Assembly (NCBI RefSeq): GCF_014641595.1
Contig: NZ_BMIA01000009.1
Span: forward strand, 12,889 to 70,282
Reading direction: 5' to 3'
DNA: 57,394 bases
DNA from: Dyadobacter endophyticus
GTDB lineage: Bacteria; Bacteroidota; Bacteroidia; Cytophagales; Spirosomataceae
A program made the translations under genes and the position numbers. The notes beneath the pieces were generated by a model. The model did no database searches and was not told the DNA's origin. It saw only the letters and a program-made list of their open reading frames with translations. Shown here piece by piece: positions 13,658 to 23,380 of the stretch. Each line of letters opens with the position of its first letter. Positions within the stretch are counted from its first letter, which is position 1.

Positions 13658-14583
13658 TTTTTGAATGATTTAGCTTTTGAAACGATTTTCGAGTTGATGG
13701 GAAAGCGCAAATGCCGCCCACCTTTCGCCTCATATACCTCAAAATCAAGTTGTTTATCACTTGAAATGGTGATTCGCGGGATGGCGATCACAAAACTTTT
13801 GGAAGTGCTGTGCTCTAAAATATCGATGTTGTCCAGCAAAACAATGCTTAGTTCTTCCTCTTGTATGACTTGGCGTTTAGCCCCTTCCACGTCGCGCAGG
13901 TAGATTTTCACGAAATCGACCGGATAAGTAACACCGGAATAGTTGTGAAGGGTTACGGCCATGTATACCAGTGAATTATCCATATAGATGTTGTCCAGGA
14001 AAGCGGAAACATTGTGGTTTCGCACACCGATATTTTTGATGGTCTTTTTTGAGTTCAGGATATAGCTGAACTTGTCTTGAATCTCTTTTTCCGAGAGGTT
14101 GACCTCCGGTATTAAAAAATCCGATTTATGGAAAGTGGAAGCATTGAACGTGCGTGAAACGATCTTGTCAGATTCGTAGTTTTTTTCTACGTTAATATTC
14201 AGAATTTCAGGAGTTTCCTGATAATTGACGATGAACGAATAGAGGTCACCGCCAGACGTTAAAACAGTAAGGTTTGACTCTTTAAAACCTTCGTCTGTGA
14301 TGGCTTTCACTTTTAACACGTTGTTGAAAGAGGGCGTGATTTCGGTAATGATTTCAGGGATACCCGCGTCAACTTCTTTAATCTGCGACGGGAAGATGAT
14401 GTGTACCGTTTTGGTTGAGTTGATCCCCACCGGATGGCTCCCTTTTATAGACATTCTAGCGATAGGAAGAATGTAGTTATTGCGCTTTTCAGCGTCTCTT
14501 ACGTTATCCGGGTTTGCGGGTTGCAGTTGAGCAAACAGGGAAACCGGGATAAGGAAGGCAAGAAAAAAGGCGTACTTTTTCAT
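13654..14583 (-). CDS. traN: TraN (DUF4138), outer-membrane core component
   Basis: 309 residues from ATG at 14583, chosen because the signal peptide (MKKYAFFLAFLIPVSLFAQ) follows; the frame extends upstream without sense. The central region (IIFPSQIKEVDAGIPEIITE) and the late region (VYLRDVEGAKRQ-like stretch) are typical of TraN/DUF4138. TraN is thought to play the VirB9-like role in the outer part of the Bacteroidota type IV secretion channel. It follows traM by 13 bp. Confidence 0.8.
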   Translation of the reverse strand: MKKYAFFLAFLIPVSLFAQLQPANPDNVRDAEKRNNYILPIARMSIKGSHPVGINSTKTVHIIFPSQIKEVDAGIPEIITEITPSFNNVLKVKAITDEGFKESNLTVLTSGGDLYSFIVNYQETPEILNINVEKNYESDKIVSRTFNASTFHKSDFLIPEVNLSEKEIQDKFSYILNSKKTIKNIGVRNHNVSAFLDNIYMDNSLVYMAVTLHNYSGVTYPVDFVKIYLRDVEGAKRQVIQEEELSIVLLDNIDILEHSTSKSFVIAIPRITISSDKQLDFEVYEAKGGRHLRFPINSKIVSKAKSFKK

Positions 14584-14596
14584 GATTAGTAGTCTG

Positions 14597-15979
14597 TTAA
14601 TAATTTGAAATTGATTCGGTGTCGTCGGTGTTTTCCAGTTCACCGGCCGTTAAAAGGACTTTGTAGTTCGGTTTGATGGTCACGCGTACGATTTGCATTT
14701 TTCTCCTGGCAAATTGTGAAGCACCTTGTGTCAGAGTTCGGGCAACATCCGTCGCGACCTGAGTTCCGATCTGGTTTCGCATGGAGCCCTGTGTCCAGAC
14801 GGAACCTTGTAACGGCCTAGAACCCGCTTCGGCCAATTCGCGGCCTAGTAGATTTTTGTCCATCAGGTTCGGTATATACAACCCTTGAACCCCATCGATG
14901 TCAAAGGCGATCATTTTAACGGGGATAACGTTGTTATTGATCCGCACGGAGCCAATGACGATGTTAACACGGTCTTTGGAGATACGAACTGTGCCTACTA
15001 AAAGGGAGTTTCTTGGCAGCAGAGTTTTGATGTTACCCATGTTAATATACGTTGCTGCGAGTAGGCGAAGCTTTACGCTGGATCCGTTTTGAACTTTGAT
15101 GCCATCACCGTTACCATGTATCACCGCGGGTATATAGCTGTACTGGTTCATTGTTTCGGCTTCCAATGAGCGGGATTCACTATAAAATCCGGTACTTGTA
15201 GCCTTGGCAATCGTATTTTCATTAATGGCCGGTTGCAAACTGTTGGCCGCTCCTTTCGGTTGCCCAGGATAGCCCTTTTTTTGCGGCTTGCCTGCCATCG
15301 GATCATTAATACTAACCGCTGTCGGGATCACGCCGGAAGGTGCATTTTGAGCATTTGAGGCTTTTTCTAAGCCAGCAAGCACAGCTTTTGTCATTTCTGC
15401 ATTGTTTTGACGTTCCAGCTCCGCAAGTTTTTCCTCCCTGATTTCCTCCTGTGATTTTTTAAACAAGGGAGTTTCAGGATTAGCGTCGTAGGCGATTTGT
15501 CTGCGAGCTGCGGCGATTTTCCGCTGGTTCTCTCTGTTCATTTGCTCTTTGGTCTTCATCTTCGGAGTGTGCCTCGGTGCTGTGATTGGGGCACCAGTAT
15601 TACCGGCTTGACGGACTTCCTCATAATCCTTTTCTGTAAGTCCTTCGTTGGATCTGCGCTTATACTGATCAGGCTCACCGGTGAGATCAGCGGCACCGGT
15701 TTCGTAACTCTCGTCGGCTAACTTCCGTTTATAATCCCGTCCATACTTGCTCTTTTCCTCTTTTGCTTTGTTCTTGGCTTCAAGCGGCATGATGTTTTCC
15801 AGATCGCTATTTTCATCTGCGCTCTTCTTCTTTCCAAGGCTATTGTTAAAGTAGACGATACCACCAACTAACAGTACAATGGCACAAAGCATGATTAGCA
15901 ACATTTGACCTTGCTTCTTCTTTTTAGAATCTAGATCAATATCCTGCTGATTGTTATTTTGGCTATTTAAATCGCTCAT
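14597..15979 (-). CDS. traM: TraM, VirB10-like secretion channel protein
   Basis: 460 residues. One N-terminal transmembrane helix (MLLIMLCAIVLLVGGIVYF, about 26-44) is followed by a long charged periplasmic linker (about 50-240). The conserved C-terminal TraM domain comes last (VKLRLLAATYINMGNIKTLL, then GxVRISKDRVNIVIGSVR, then FDIDGVQGLYIPN). By family knowledge it spans the periplasm and connects inner- and outer-membrane complexes. It overlaps the small TraL-like gene upstream by 17 bp. Confidence 0.85.
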   Translation of the reverse strand: MSDLNSQNNNQQDIDLDSKKKKQGQMLLIMLCAIVLLVGGIVYFNNSLGKKKSADENSDLENIMPLEAKNKAKEEKSKYGRDYKRKLADESYETGAADLTGEPDQYKRRSNEGLTEKDYEEVRQAGNTGAPITAPRHTPKMKTKEQMNRENQRKIAAARRQIAYDANPETPLFKKSQEEIREEKLAELERQNNAEMTKAVLAGLEKASNAQNAPSGVIPTAVSINDPMAGKPQKKGYPGQPKGAANSLQPAINENTIAKATSTGFYSESRSLEAETMNQYSYIPAVIHGNGDGIKVQNGSSVKLRLLAATYINMGNIKTLLPRNSLLVGTVRISKDRVNIVIGSVRINNNVIPVKMIAFDIDGVQGLYIPNLMDKNLLGRELAEAGSRPLQGSVWTQGSMRNQIGTQVATDVARTLTQGASQFARRKMQIVRVTIKPNYKVLLTAGELENTDDTESISNY

Positions 15980-16136
15980 AGATGTAATGAATAATAATGT
16001 TGTATATGATTAAGGCAACAATAATTCCGAGAACGACGTAAGGCTTATTACTTGCCTTATCAAGTCGTTTAGCAATCCGGTGCTCAATTAAAAGGTGATT
16101 ATTAATCAGGCGAGGCCAAAGCTTTTTAATTCGCAT
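15963..16136 (-). CDS. traL: TraL-like (DUF3989) mini membrane protein
   Basis: 57 residues, starting at ATG 16136. A basic N-terminal half (WPRLINNHLLIEHRIAKRLD) precedes one transmembrane helix (YVVLGIIVALIIYNIIIHYI). It sits between traK and traM, exactly where traL lies in CTnDOT-type operons, and the basic-then-helix layout fits DUF3989, though it is shorter than usual. It overlaps the traK stop by 11 bp and the traM start by 17 bp. Confidence 0.65.
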   Translation of the reverse strand: MRIKKLWPRLINNHLLIEHRIAKRLDKASNKPYVVLGIIVALIIYNIIIHYIYERFK

Positions 16137-16746
16137 CTTCTAGTGAGTTTTTGGCATCAACAGACGAAAACTTAAAATCGCGTATTATCAGTCCGTTAGG
16201 GCTGTTTGTAGTTCTAACCACATCTTCAAGTTTGCAAGTTGAAGTTCCCTTTTTCGTGCCCTTTCCAGTCGCGCGGGTTTGATATATACGGAATTGTGTT
16301 TCAGCCGTATACGGATAGGTCGATGTATTTACGAGAATAGTATCGATCTTGACTGTCTGGTTAACATTGCCCTGGATCATGTTTCGGAAAAAGTTCCTCT
16401 CAATCAAGTCGTCATAAAGTCTTTTAACACTTTCATCACCTAGGTAGAAGGCTTTTTCCATGTTCAAATCAACCGCCTTTGGATCGGGTGATATTGTAAA
16501 AAAAAGTTCATGGAAACGTTCAAGTTGATAACGTATCTCAGCCGATCTGTTTTCATTGACAGTAGATACCATTGCCTCAAATTGCTTGTCCTTGTTTACG
16601 ACATAAATACGTTTTGTAAAGTCATTGGTGACCTGATTTGAAAAGACAATCGAAGTGATCGAGATTATTACCAAACTGATAATTGTAATTATCGTCAATA
16701 ATCTCTGGTGCTTGAACTTCTTGTCTATCTCGAAAAGCTTTTCCAT
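16126..16746 (-). CDS. traK: TraK, VirB8-like inner-membrane protein
   Basis: 206 residues. A transmembrane helix (about 15-37) is followed by a periplasmic domain with the TraK signature: YVVNKDKQFEAMVSTVNENR, RFHELFFTISPDP, and KAFYLGDESVKRLYDDL. TraK is the VirB8-type assembly factor of the secretion channel. It is one base away from the small gene upstream and overlaps traL. Confidence 0.85.
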   Translation of the reverse strand: MEKLFEIDKKFKHQRLLTIITIISLVIISITSIVFSNQVTNDFTKRIYVVNKDKQFEAMVSTVNENRSAEIRYQLERFHELFFTISPDPKAVDLNMEKAFYLGDESVKRLYDDLIERNFFRNMIQGNVNQTVKIDTILVNTSTYPYTAETQFRIYQTRATGKGTKKGTSTCKLEDVVRTTNSPNGLIIRDFKFSSVDAKNSLEDAN

Positions 16747-16747
16747 G

Positions 16748-16948
16748 TTATTTTTTTGGTTTTAAGTTTACTTCAATTGAAGCCCCGTTGGAACCGTAGA
16801 CGTAGGTTCTAGCTATCGTCTTTTCATAGGACTTATAGTTTGTGACAACGACATACAGCGTGATCATTGAAGCGATGGCGACGAGCACGGTACAGGCCAT
16901 AATCCAAATTCTGTATGCGTAGACCAGATTGTTATTGTAGTATTTCAT
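16748..16948 (-). CDS. Small single-span membrane protein in tra operon
   Basis: 66 residues: a short N-terminus, one transmembrane helix (IWIMACTVLVAIASMITLYV) and a periplasmic tail. No family assigned. It is tightly packed between traJ (2-bp gap) and traK (1-bp gap), so it is very likely a component or accessory of the channel. Confidence 0.65.
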   Translation of the reverse strand: MKYYNNNLVYAYRIWIMACTVLVAIASMITLYVVVTNYKSYEKTIARTYVYGSNGASIEVNLKPKK

Positions 16949-16950
16949 GG

Positions 16951-18150
16951 TTATACCTTGGTTGATTTACTATCGCTACCTCCCTTACCAGCTTTGCTAA
17001 TTCCCTTTACTGCCCCAACCGCTGCACCTCCCATAGCTCCTATTGTGGCTGCTACTGCCCTACCTGCTGTGCTTTCAGTGGAAAGAACTGCGCTTCCCAC
17101 TGCTGCGCCCTGGGCCGCGCCTCGCGCTGCTCCTGATGTTGCGCTTGATGCGACACGGCCAATTCTATCGGCTGCATTAGTCATTCCTCGGGAAGCGGTG
17201 CCGGCGGCTTGATTAACCGCTCTGGTAGAGCCAGCCATTATAGTACCCACGCCCCCGATATTTACAAGCATTGCAGTCATGCTGGGCACGAATAGGTAGC
17301 CTACCAATGAAATGCAGAGAATGCCTATGTAAGCGAAGCCCAAAAATTCCGGGTTTTGGGTATCTGAACCTGAAACTACGTCAGCCGGGTCAGAGCTAAG
17401 GTATAGGTCAAGCAACCCGAAAGAAATCGTCGAGTACATTGCGGCCACCGCTGGCAGCAACGAGAAATTGACATATTTCCCGAACCAATGGATCATATTG
17501 TTTGTGAAGCCGGGGAAAATGGTGAGGGTTATAGCAATCGGAAACCCCATTTTCAAAACCAGTCGGTAACACAAGCTCATGAGTAGTAATGCGGCTTCGG
17601 CAACATACATAAGCGTAATCAACAGATTTTGAATCAGCAGGACCAGGGCAATTTTGATTTGATCCGTTGATCTTCCCATCATCAGCTTGATATCGTCCCC
17701 CAGGGGAAACATCCCGCTATCATCTTCCGCACGTGTATTACCAAACGTTTGCTCATATAATGCTTCATCGTTGCCGATTTTATCCCATTTTTTGTCGATG
17801 GCTTCCTGCATTTTTTCAGAGTTCTTTTCAATGCGTTCCGCAATCTTAGCGTTAGACCCGTTCACCGCTTGCCTGATCTCTGTTGAAACCTTGTCAATCC
17901 CCTCAGTAACGGTTGGTGAAAGAGGGATCAGCATCAGGACAAGGAACGGCCTCATGTAAGGGAGGAAGTTAATTTCCTCATTGTAGTAGACCTGTTTGAT
18001 CAGGTTGCCAAAGCAGTATAGGGTTGCGCCAATTGCAGCAATGATATTGACTTTGCCCACGATCATGGCCGAAATCTGTTCGGTCATTGGGATCATTTCA
18101 TTATAAATCTGATTGATCAGGCCGATTACCCCTTGTCCTATATCTTCCAT
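16951..18150 (-). CDS. traJ: TraJ, VirB6-like polytopic membrane protein
   Basis: 399 residues. Multiple hydrophobic segments (about 28-50, 68-82, 170-195, 200-220, 228-250, 270-310) surround a central hydrophilic loop, with a Gly/Ala-rich C-terminal tail (about 320-385). The N-terminus (NEMIPMTEQISAMIVGKVNI) and the LPYMRPFLVLMLIPLSP stretch are typical of Bacteroidota TraJ. It forms the inner-membrane platform of the channel. It follows traI by 9 bp. Confidence 0.85.
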   Translation of the reverse strand: MEDIGQGVIGLINQIYNEMIPMTEQISAMIVGKVNIIAAIGATLYCFGNLIKQVYYNEEINFLPYMRPFLVLMLIPLSPTVTEGIDKVSTEIRQAVNGSNAKIAERIEKNSEKMQEAIDKKWDKIGNDEALYEQTFGNTRAEDDSGMFPLGDDIKLMMGRSTDQIKIALVLLIQNLLITLMYVAEAALLLMSLCYRLVLKMGFPIAITLTIFPGFTNNMIHWFGKYVNFSLLPAVAAMYSTISFGLLDLYLSSDPADVVSGSDTQNPEFLGFAYIGILCISLVGYLFVPSMTAMLVNIGGVGTIMAGSTRAVNQAAGTASRGMTNAADRIGRVASSATSGAARGAAQGAAVGSAVLSTESTAGRAVAATIGAMGGAAVGAVKGISKAGKGGSDSKSTKV

Positions 18151-18159
18151 GTTAAAGTA

Positions 18160-19353
18160 CTATTGTGGGTTGTTTTTCAAATACTCGGCTTCTGCGGCCT
18201 TCATGATCGCGTCGAATGACTGTGCCAGCTCCTTACATTCCTGAATTTTGTATTCTTTCTCGAGCTGCTGGTCAATACCATATTCCAGATATAGCTCCTT
18301 AGCGAGAAATTCCACCTGCATTTGAAATATCTCGGGCGAAATCCGCTTTCCTGACGGATCATAAATCGCGAGGATTTCGTTTTCAAGCATATTCTCCAAG
18401 TTGATATTACCGGATACAGACACTGAATTAGCGGACGTGAAGCTGGCGCTATCCCCGACTATCGCGTTCATTTGGCTGTTGAAATTTTGCTGCGCACTGG
18501 ATTTGCTCTGGAAAAATCCATTTTTGGCCTGCATTACATAACCCTGTTCCCAAAGTTTAGCCAGGGCGTGCGCCTGCATTTTTGTTGCTTCATATTCCTG
18601 ACGCTTGTAAAACATCTGATTTCTAAATTCACATTCGCGCATTTTCTTTTGGAAATCCTTGTAGGCTTGTGTCTCATACAAATAATCCAAAGGAATATTC
18701 AGCGAGTCGTTGTATTTATCATCGTAACCTTTCGTCCCTACAATTGCTCCAACACCACCGCCGAAGTAACCCTTAGGAACGACCGCAGCAAATTTGTAGA
18801 GATTAGATGTTGCTGTTACATCCGCTTTTGAAGCTGATCTTCTGATAGATGCACCCTTTATTCCCTCGAAGTAACGTGTAATTTTACCTTCAAATGCGCT
18901 TACCTTCATGTAGGTATCGTCAAGCCATTTTGCGCGCTCTGCGTCAGTCATTTGTAGCACACCACCGGAAGCGGTTGTAGCTGACTTCATGTCTTTAATC
19001 AGCTTCGTTGCTTCCTGTGTAAACATGCCCACGTCTTTTGACATCAATTTATATTCTACCGGATAAATATGCCCGTCTTTGGCAATGGCAGCCGAATAGG
19101 TATTAAGTTTTGCTGTAATGTTTGAGACCGAAGTAATGATTTCGGAGCCTCGGTGAAATTGCCTTACAGCGGACGTTACCTTTTTCAATTTTTCGATATT
19201 CGAGACGATTGATTTAAAAGATGGGTCTTGAAACATCTTAATCAGCGTGGTAATCGCCGTGTGTATTGGGTCATTTGTAACCATTTGGGCATGTACGTTC
19301 AGTGAGGAACCACCCATAAAAAGAATCACGAGGATTGTAAGAATCTTTTTCAT
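18160..19353 (-). CDS. traI: TraI-like exported protein (VirB5-like position)
   Basis: 397 residues with a signal peptide (LVILFMGGSSLNVHAQ). The mature part is mostly helical with coiled-coil tendency, as in DUF4141/TraI proteins encoded between VirB4 and VirB6 homologues. The assignment rests on position, export signal and helical character. The C-terminal half is longer than many TraI proteins, so an extra domain is possible. Confidence 0.6.
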   Translation of the reverse strand: MKKILTILVILFMGGSSLNVHAQMVTNDPIHTAITTLIKMFQDPSFKSIVSNIEKLKKVTSAVRQFHRGSEIITSVSNITAKLNTYSAAIAKDGHIYPVEYKLMSKDVGMFTQEATKLIKDMKSATTASGGVLQMTDAERAKWLDDTYMKVSAFEGKITRYFEGIKGASIRRSASKADVTATSNLYKFAAVVPKGYFGGGVGAIVGTKGYDDKYNDSLNIPLDYLYETQAYKDFQKKMRECEFRNQMFYKRQEYEATKMQAHALAKLWEQGYVMQAKNGFFQSKSSAQQNFNSQMNAIVGDSASFTSANSVSVSGNINLENMLENEILAIYDPSGKRISPEIFQMQVEFLAKELYLEYGIDQQLEKEYKIQECKELAQSFDAIMKAAEAEYLKNNPQ

Positions 19354-19376
19354 GATAATTTGATTTTTATTGTTTG

Positions 19377-21896
19377 TTATAAAGTTTGATCAGCCCACAT
19401 TATAGATGCCTCATAAAGGCTTATTTCCTTTTCAGCCGAAAGTCGGCGAATTTCGTCTACTTCGGTTGGCTCCGTTGTAAACAGACTGTAAGCGTGTTTG
19501 CTAACCTCTGTTCCATAAACTTTGCAATGCTTACCAAGGATAATAGCTAATTCTTTGTAGCTTCCTCTGTTGTGTGAAGTTGGCAGCTCTTTGTTGATTG
19601 AAAATATTTGTGGAATATTCGAGTTTGGTATTTTGAAAAGATTGAATATTGTCTCAGGGTCTTCCTCATATTTATTGATATCCATAATAATTTTGATATC
19701 TGTGTTTTGTATGATGGTTTCCTTGATAATTTCAGATTTAAGCAAATCTTCAATTTCCTGAGTAATCACCCCGATTGCTCCGAAGTGCTTACGAGCTGTT
19801 TTAAATGCCCAAAGAAGGAAGGTTGCGAAAAAATCAGATGAAATTGCTTTCCATGCTTCTTCAATAAAAAGCACCTTCAAAATACCGCGAACTTCAAAAA
19901 GCTTAGTAATAAAGGTGTTGGTAATCATTAAGGTAATGATCGGCAACAAAATCGGGTGATCCTTTATATTGTCTAGCTCGTAAATTACAAAAGGATGGCG
20001 GGATAGATCGATTTCTTCTTTACCGTTCAACAGGTAATCATATTGACCACCTTCATAAAATGGCAAAAGAACATAATTGAATTTCTTTAAATCGAACTCT
20101 TTATTTTCTCTACCTCCCTGCTTTTCAAAAATTTCAGGAAACACATTCTTGGTATAATCATAGAATGTGTTAAAGCATGGTCTGATATATTCAGGCGACT
20201 TCTTGTTAAATTTGGCGTTATTTTTTGCCAGATAATCATAGTAGCCGGTGACCATGTTGTAAAGGGTAACTTCTTCGGCTTTGGTCACTTCCTCGGATTC
20301 CTTCTTATAGAGCAAGAAAAGAATTTGAACAATCGTTTGCTTAAACTCTTCTCTTAGCTTTGAAGCGTTTAATTTATCAAGACCACTTGTGTTAACTTCG
20401 GTATAGAACGGATTAAGAGAAATCGGGTTGCTGTCAGTGTGTTCTATATACTTCGCACCCAAAATCTCCCCCAGGCGTTTGTAAGAGTGGCCAATGTCGA
20501 TGATGCTAATATGAGCGCCGGAATGCCGCAGGTAGTAAATTAAGTTATTGTTAGCAAAAGATTTACCAGAGCCGGAAGGCCCAATGATTGTAAAATTCCT
20601 ATTTGTGATCAATCCCTCTTCGCGAGGCTTAAAGAACAGATCAACAATGCGGGGGGTACCGAATCTGTCGGTTAGCAAAAGACCGTTTGTCTGATATGGA
20701 GAGTTGCGGTAATTGGTTTCTAGGCTATACATAGAAATCGCATTCGATAGGAAGCAGGTCACAAAGTTGTCGTGCCCTAGTTCCTGAGCGTTACCCGGAA
20801 TAGACGACCAATAGATTTGCTCGGCAAACGTTGTAGCAATTTTTGCCGTGAATTGAGCGTTAGAAATGGCTCCCGATGCGATTTCCTTGTATTCTGCTAA
20901 GACATCAAGGTCTTCATGGAATATTTGAACGTTGAAGTGAGCCTTTACAGCTATCTCACCATATTTCATTGTATCCATGAAACGGGTCTTCTGCTCAAAG
21001 GAAAAAGTATTATCCCTACTCCATTGTGAAAAGCTCAAATGACGCTTCGTTTGCTTGGTTTTCTCAACAATAAGTTCGGCTTGTTTGGTAATATAGAATA
21101 CCTGGTTGTATACATGGTTGAATGGTAAATTGATGCCAAATGATGAACCAAATGAGATCGGCATTTCGGTTGTACTGCTGAAATCCCTAAAAGCAACAAC
21201 TGGGGTTAGCTCGGAAGGAAATTGTTCGAGATCATTTATTACGAATGTGTATGTATTCTTATTTCCAATCTTGAAGTTCGAATTTTCCCGGTTGATGTCA
21301 TAGATATTGGTATCATCGAAAGCTAGGGTAAAATAGTAATTAAGAAGTCCGGGTGTATCGCGGGTTCCTACAATTTGGTCCCTGTTGAGTCTAGTTAAAC
21401 GAAGTGACTTTGTTTGGTTAACGGCTGCAACGAATGACGCTACTTTTTCCTGAAAGCTGGTTAGCGCTTTCGGGTTATTGAGGCTTCGCGGAACCAAGCT
21501 TTTCTTAAATAAAGAACTTGCGGCAGAATTGCGGTCACCTGGGTCTGATGATGGCAGTGTAATATAGATAAAACCTTTGTGGTTAGTAAAAGGACGATCT
21601 TTAAAGTGTCGTTCATTCTCGCGGATGATGGTGTCACCATTATCATTGTAAGAAAAGTCAGGCTTATATCTGTCCTCAATAAAGAAATCTTGCTTATGAA
21701 TAAGAAAGCCCTCACCAAGTGATTTAGACGCACTCATGATTGCGTCGACAACCGATGAATAACTACCTTGACTGGTAATAAAAATTTCAGGGTAATCTAT
21801 TGCAAAAAAATAACTTATATCAGCATTCTTGCTAATAACTAAGCCATCGTCTGACACCTGCAACAGCGGAAATATATCTTCGATCTTAGTTCTCAT
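19377..21896 (-). CDS. traG: TraG, VirB4-type secretion ATPase
   Basis: 839 residues. The Walker A motif GPSGSGKS is at about 438-446 and the Walker B-like VLFIEEAWKAI at about 672-682, followed by a Gln-rich sensor region (GVITQEIEDLL). This is the standard layout of Bacteroidota TraG/VirB4, which powers pilus assembly and substrate transfer from the cytoplasmic face. Its ATG overlaps the traF stop by 4 bp. Confidence 0.92.
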   Translation of the reverse strand: MRTKIEDIFPLLQVSDDGLVISKNADISYFFAIDYPEIFITSQGSYSSVVDAIMSASKSLGEGFLIHKQDFFIEDRYKPDFSYNDNGDTIIRENERHFKDRPFTNHKGFIYITLPSSDPGDRNSAASSLFKKSLVPRSLNNPKALTSFQEKVASFVAAVNQTKSLRLTRLNRDQIVGTRDTPGLLNYYFTLAFDDTNIYDINRENSNFKIGNKNTYTFVINDLEQFPSELTPVVAFRDFSSTTEMPISFGSSFGINLPFNHVYNQVFYITKQAELIVEKTKQTKRHLSFSQWSRDNTFSFEQKTRFMDTMKYGEIAVKAHFNVQIFHEDLDVLAEYKEIASGAISNAQFTAKIATTFAEQIYWSSIPGNAQELGHDNFVTCFLSNAISMYSLETNYRNSPYQTNGLLLTDRFGTPRIVDLFFKPREEGLITNRNFTIIGPSGSGKSFANNNLIYYLRHSGAHISIIDIGHSYKRLGEILGAKYIEHTDSNPISLNPFYTEVNTSGLDKLNASKLREEFKQTIVQILFLLYKKESEEVTKAEEVTLYNMVTGYYDYLAKNNAKFNKKSPEYIRPCFNTFYDYTKNVFPEIFEKQGGRENKEFDLKKFNYVLLPFYEGGQYDYLLNGKEEIDLSRHPFVIYELDNIKDHPILLPIITLMITNTFITKLFEVRGILKVLFIEEAWKAISSDFFATFLLWAFKTARKHFGAIGVITQEIEDLLKSEIIKETIIQNTDIKIIMDINKYEEDPETIFNLFKIPNSNIPQIFSINKELPTSHNRGSYKELAIILGKHCKVYGTEVSKHAYSLFTTEPTEVDEIRRLSAEKEISLYEASIMWADQTL

Positions 21897-22195
21897 TTTT
21901 TAATCATTTTAAAGAATTGTTGATTCTGAATAATTGCCTTTGGTGCTTTGTGAGACTTATGGATGTGCCCAAATTTTTTATTCATTTCCATTTCATGTTT
22001 GATATAGAAGAAACCACCCGTTCCAATGCCAAACATAATAAAAAAGAAAAGGATAGAATTTAGCCCGAATCCGTAAACAATGAATGTTATAGCTACTAGT
22101 ATCAAGACCATAGCAATTAGGCGGTTGAAGTACCGGCCTTTGAAACCAATGAATTCGATTTCATCGTCAGCACCTTTTACTACTTCCTTTATCAT
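21893..22195 (-). CDS. traF: TraF (DUF4133), VirB3-like protein
   Basis: 100 residues. A conserved start (FIGFKGRYFNRLIAMVLIL) and a pair of transmembrane helices are typical of DUF4133/TraF. It overlaps traG by 4 bp, as VirB3 and VirB4 genes usually do. Confidence 0.8.
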   Translation of the reverse strand: MIKEVVKGADDEIEFIGFKGRYFNRLIAMVLILVAITFIVYGFGLNSILFFFIMFGIGTGGFFYIKHEMEMNKKFGHIHKSHKAPKAIIQNQQFFKMIKK

Positions 22196-22204
22196 AGTAG
22201 ACGA

Positions 22205-22621
22205 TTAGCTTAAAACTGTTTCAATTATTAACCCGAAAGTGAACAGGAAAAAGAGTGAGGCAACCCATCGATAAACAAGCTCCGTAACATCGTCACCGGT
22301 GGTATATCTGTGATAGATGTGAATTACGGCAACGATTGCCACTATAAGACCGATCGTAATTGCTGCGCTGTGTGTTTCCTTCGCAAACATTCGCGCGGTA
22401 CTGATCGGGTTGTAATCACCTGCATTCCCGGCCAAAACTAGGCCGTATATCATATGATTGAGGATTACGGCCAGGATCAAGCCACCAAGCCATGTAAAAA
22501 TCAGTGGTATAACCGCTTCTCCCCTACCCCACTTCTGATATATTCTGAACCCCGATGCAACTCCGCCGATAGCCACGCCCAGAAAACCTATTTCCTGGAT
22601 CGTATAGTATAGGTTCATCAT
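22205..22621 (-). CDS. TraE-like pilin paralogue 3 (138 residues)
   Basis: Four hydrophobic segments. Near the N-terminus is GFLGVAIGGVASGFRIYQKW, which has the same FRxYxxW core as the canonical TraE at 23012-23350. It is larger than the usual DUF4134 protein and lacks a cleavable signal. It could be a modified pilin or a membrane accessory. It lies two bases from the upstream pilin-like gene. Confidence 0.6.
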   Translation of the reverse strand: MMNLYYTIQEIGFLGVAIGGVASGFRIYQKWGRGEAVIPLIFTWLGGLILAVILNHMIYGLVLAGNAGDYNPISTARMFAKETHSAAITIGLIVAIVAVIHIYHRYTTGDDVTELVYRWVASLFFLFTFGLIIETVLS

Positions 22622-22623
22622 AA

Positions 22624-22941
22624 CTATTCAAAGTTAAATTCTACGCCCCCTGTCCCTACCGGGTTCGCAGCCATCCATGCCTTCAGACCGGCTATGAGGA
22701 ATACACATAGCACCATTCCGAGCATCCACCTGGAAATTTCGGATACGGTGTTTTCGCTCGTACCAGCCTGCCAGTTGATATATATTCTGTAAGCGGTCAG
22801 AATCGCGAGTAATGCAAGAATGGCATAGGTCAGGTTCACAAATACATTCATATTACTTGCCAGTGGCTCAATGAGCAAATTCTTGATCCATCCATCAGAT
22901 TCAGAGCTCCCTGTCAAGTCAACGGCTAATATAGTTTGCAT
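22624..22941 (-). CDS. TraE-like pilin paralogue 2 (105 residues)
   Basis: Two transmembrane helices with a central YRIYINWQAG motif (about 58-67), a direct counterpart of FRVYTNWQQG in the canonical TraE. It lacks an obvious signal peptide. It is the second gene of three consecutive pilin-like genes, which suggests duplication. Confidence 0.65.
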   Translation of the reverse strand: MQTILAVDLTGSSESDGWIKNLLIEPLASNMNVFVNLTYAILALLAILTAYRIYINWQAGTSENTVSEISRWMLGMVLCVFLIAGLKAWMAANPVGTGGVEFNFE

Positions 22942-23011
22942 ACCAATGAAAATTTTGGGGGTGGCAGCTCGGAACTACTTCGATACTGCCACCCGAATAA
23001 AGGAATAGTTT

Positions 23012-23350
23012 TTAGCCGCCGATAAACATCGCTCGCACAACCGTATTGGCAACAAGCAGGAAGAGCATAGCTCCAAACCAACCCATTGCACCGGACATGA
23101 CATTGTCCTTGCCTTGCTGCCAGTTGGTGTATACCCGAAATGCACCAATAACCCCAACAATGGCGGCAGCGACATAAACGACAGTCGTAACCGGGTCGAG
23201 ATATTGTTCCAAATCACCTGTTAAGGCATCCAGTGCCGCAGCCCCTTTGGCGATGCCACCGGTTTGTGCATGCACGGCATTGAATAAAGCCGATGAAACA
23301 ACCATTGCCAGCGAGGCAAACATTCCTACCAGTAATCGTAACCTTTTCAT
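23012..23350 (-). CDS. traE: TraE (DUF4134), VirB2-like pilin
   Basis: 112 residues from ATG at 23350, which directly precedes a signal peptide (LVGMFASLAMVVSSALFNAV, then HAQ). The mature protein has two helices and the AFRVYTNWQQGKDNV loop typical of DUF4134. It is the first gene of the transfer operon, 24 bp downstream of the predicted transcription start. Confidence 0.85.
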   Translation of the reverse strand: MKRLRLLVGMFASLAMVVSSALFNAVHAQTGGIAKGAAALDALTGDLEQYLDPVTTVVYVAAAIVGVIGAFRVYTNWQQGKDNVMSGAMGWFGAMLFLLVANTVVRAMFIGG

Positions 23351-23380
23351 AATAGTTTTTAATTGTTTAATGTGACGTAG

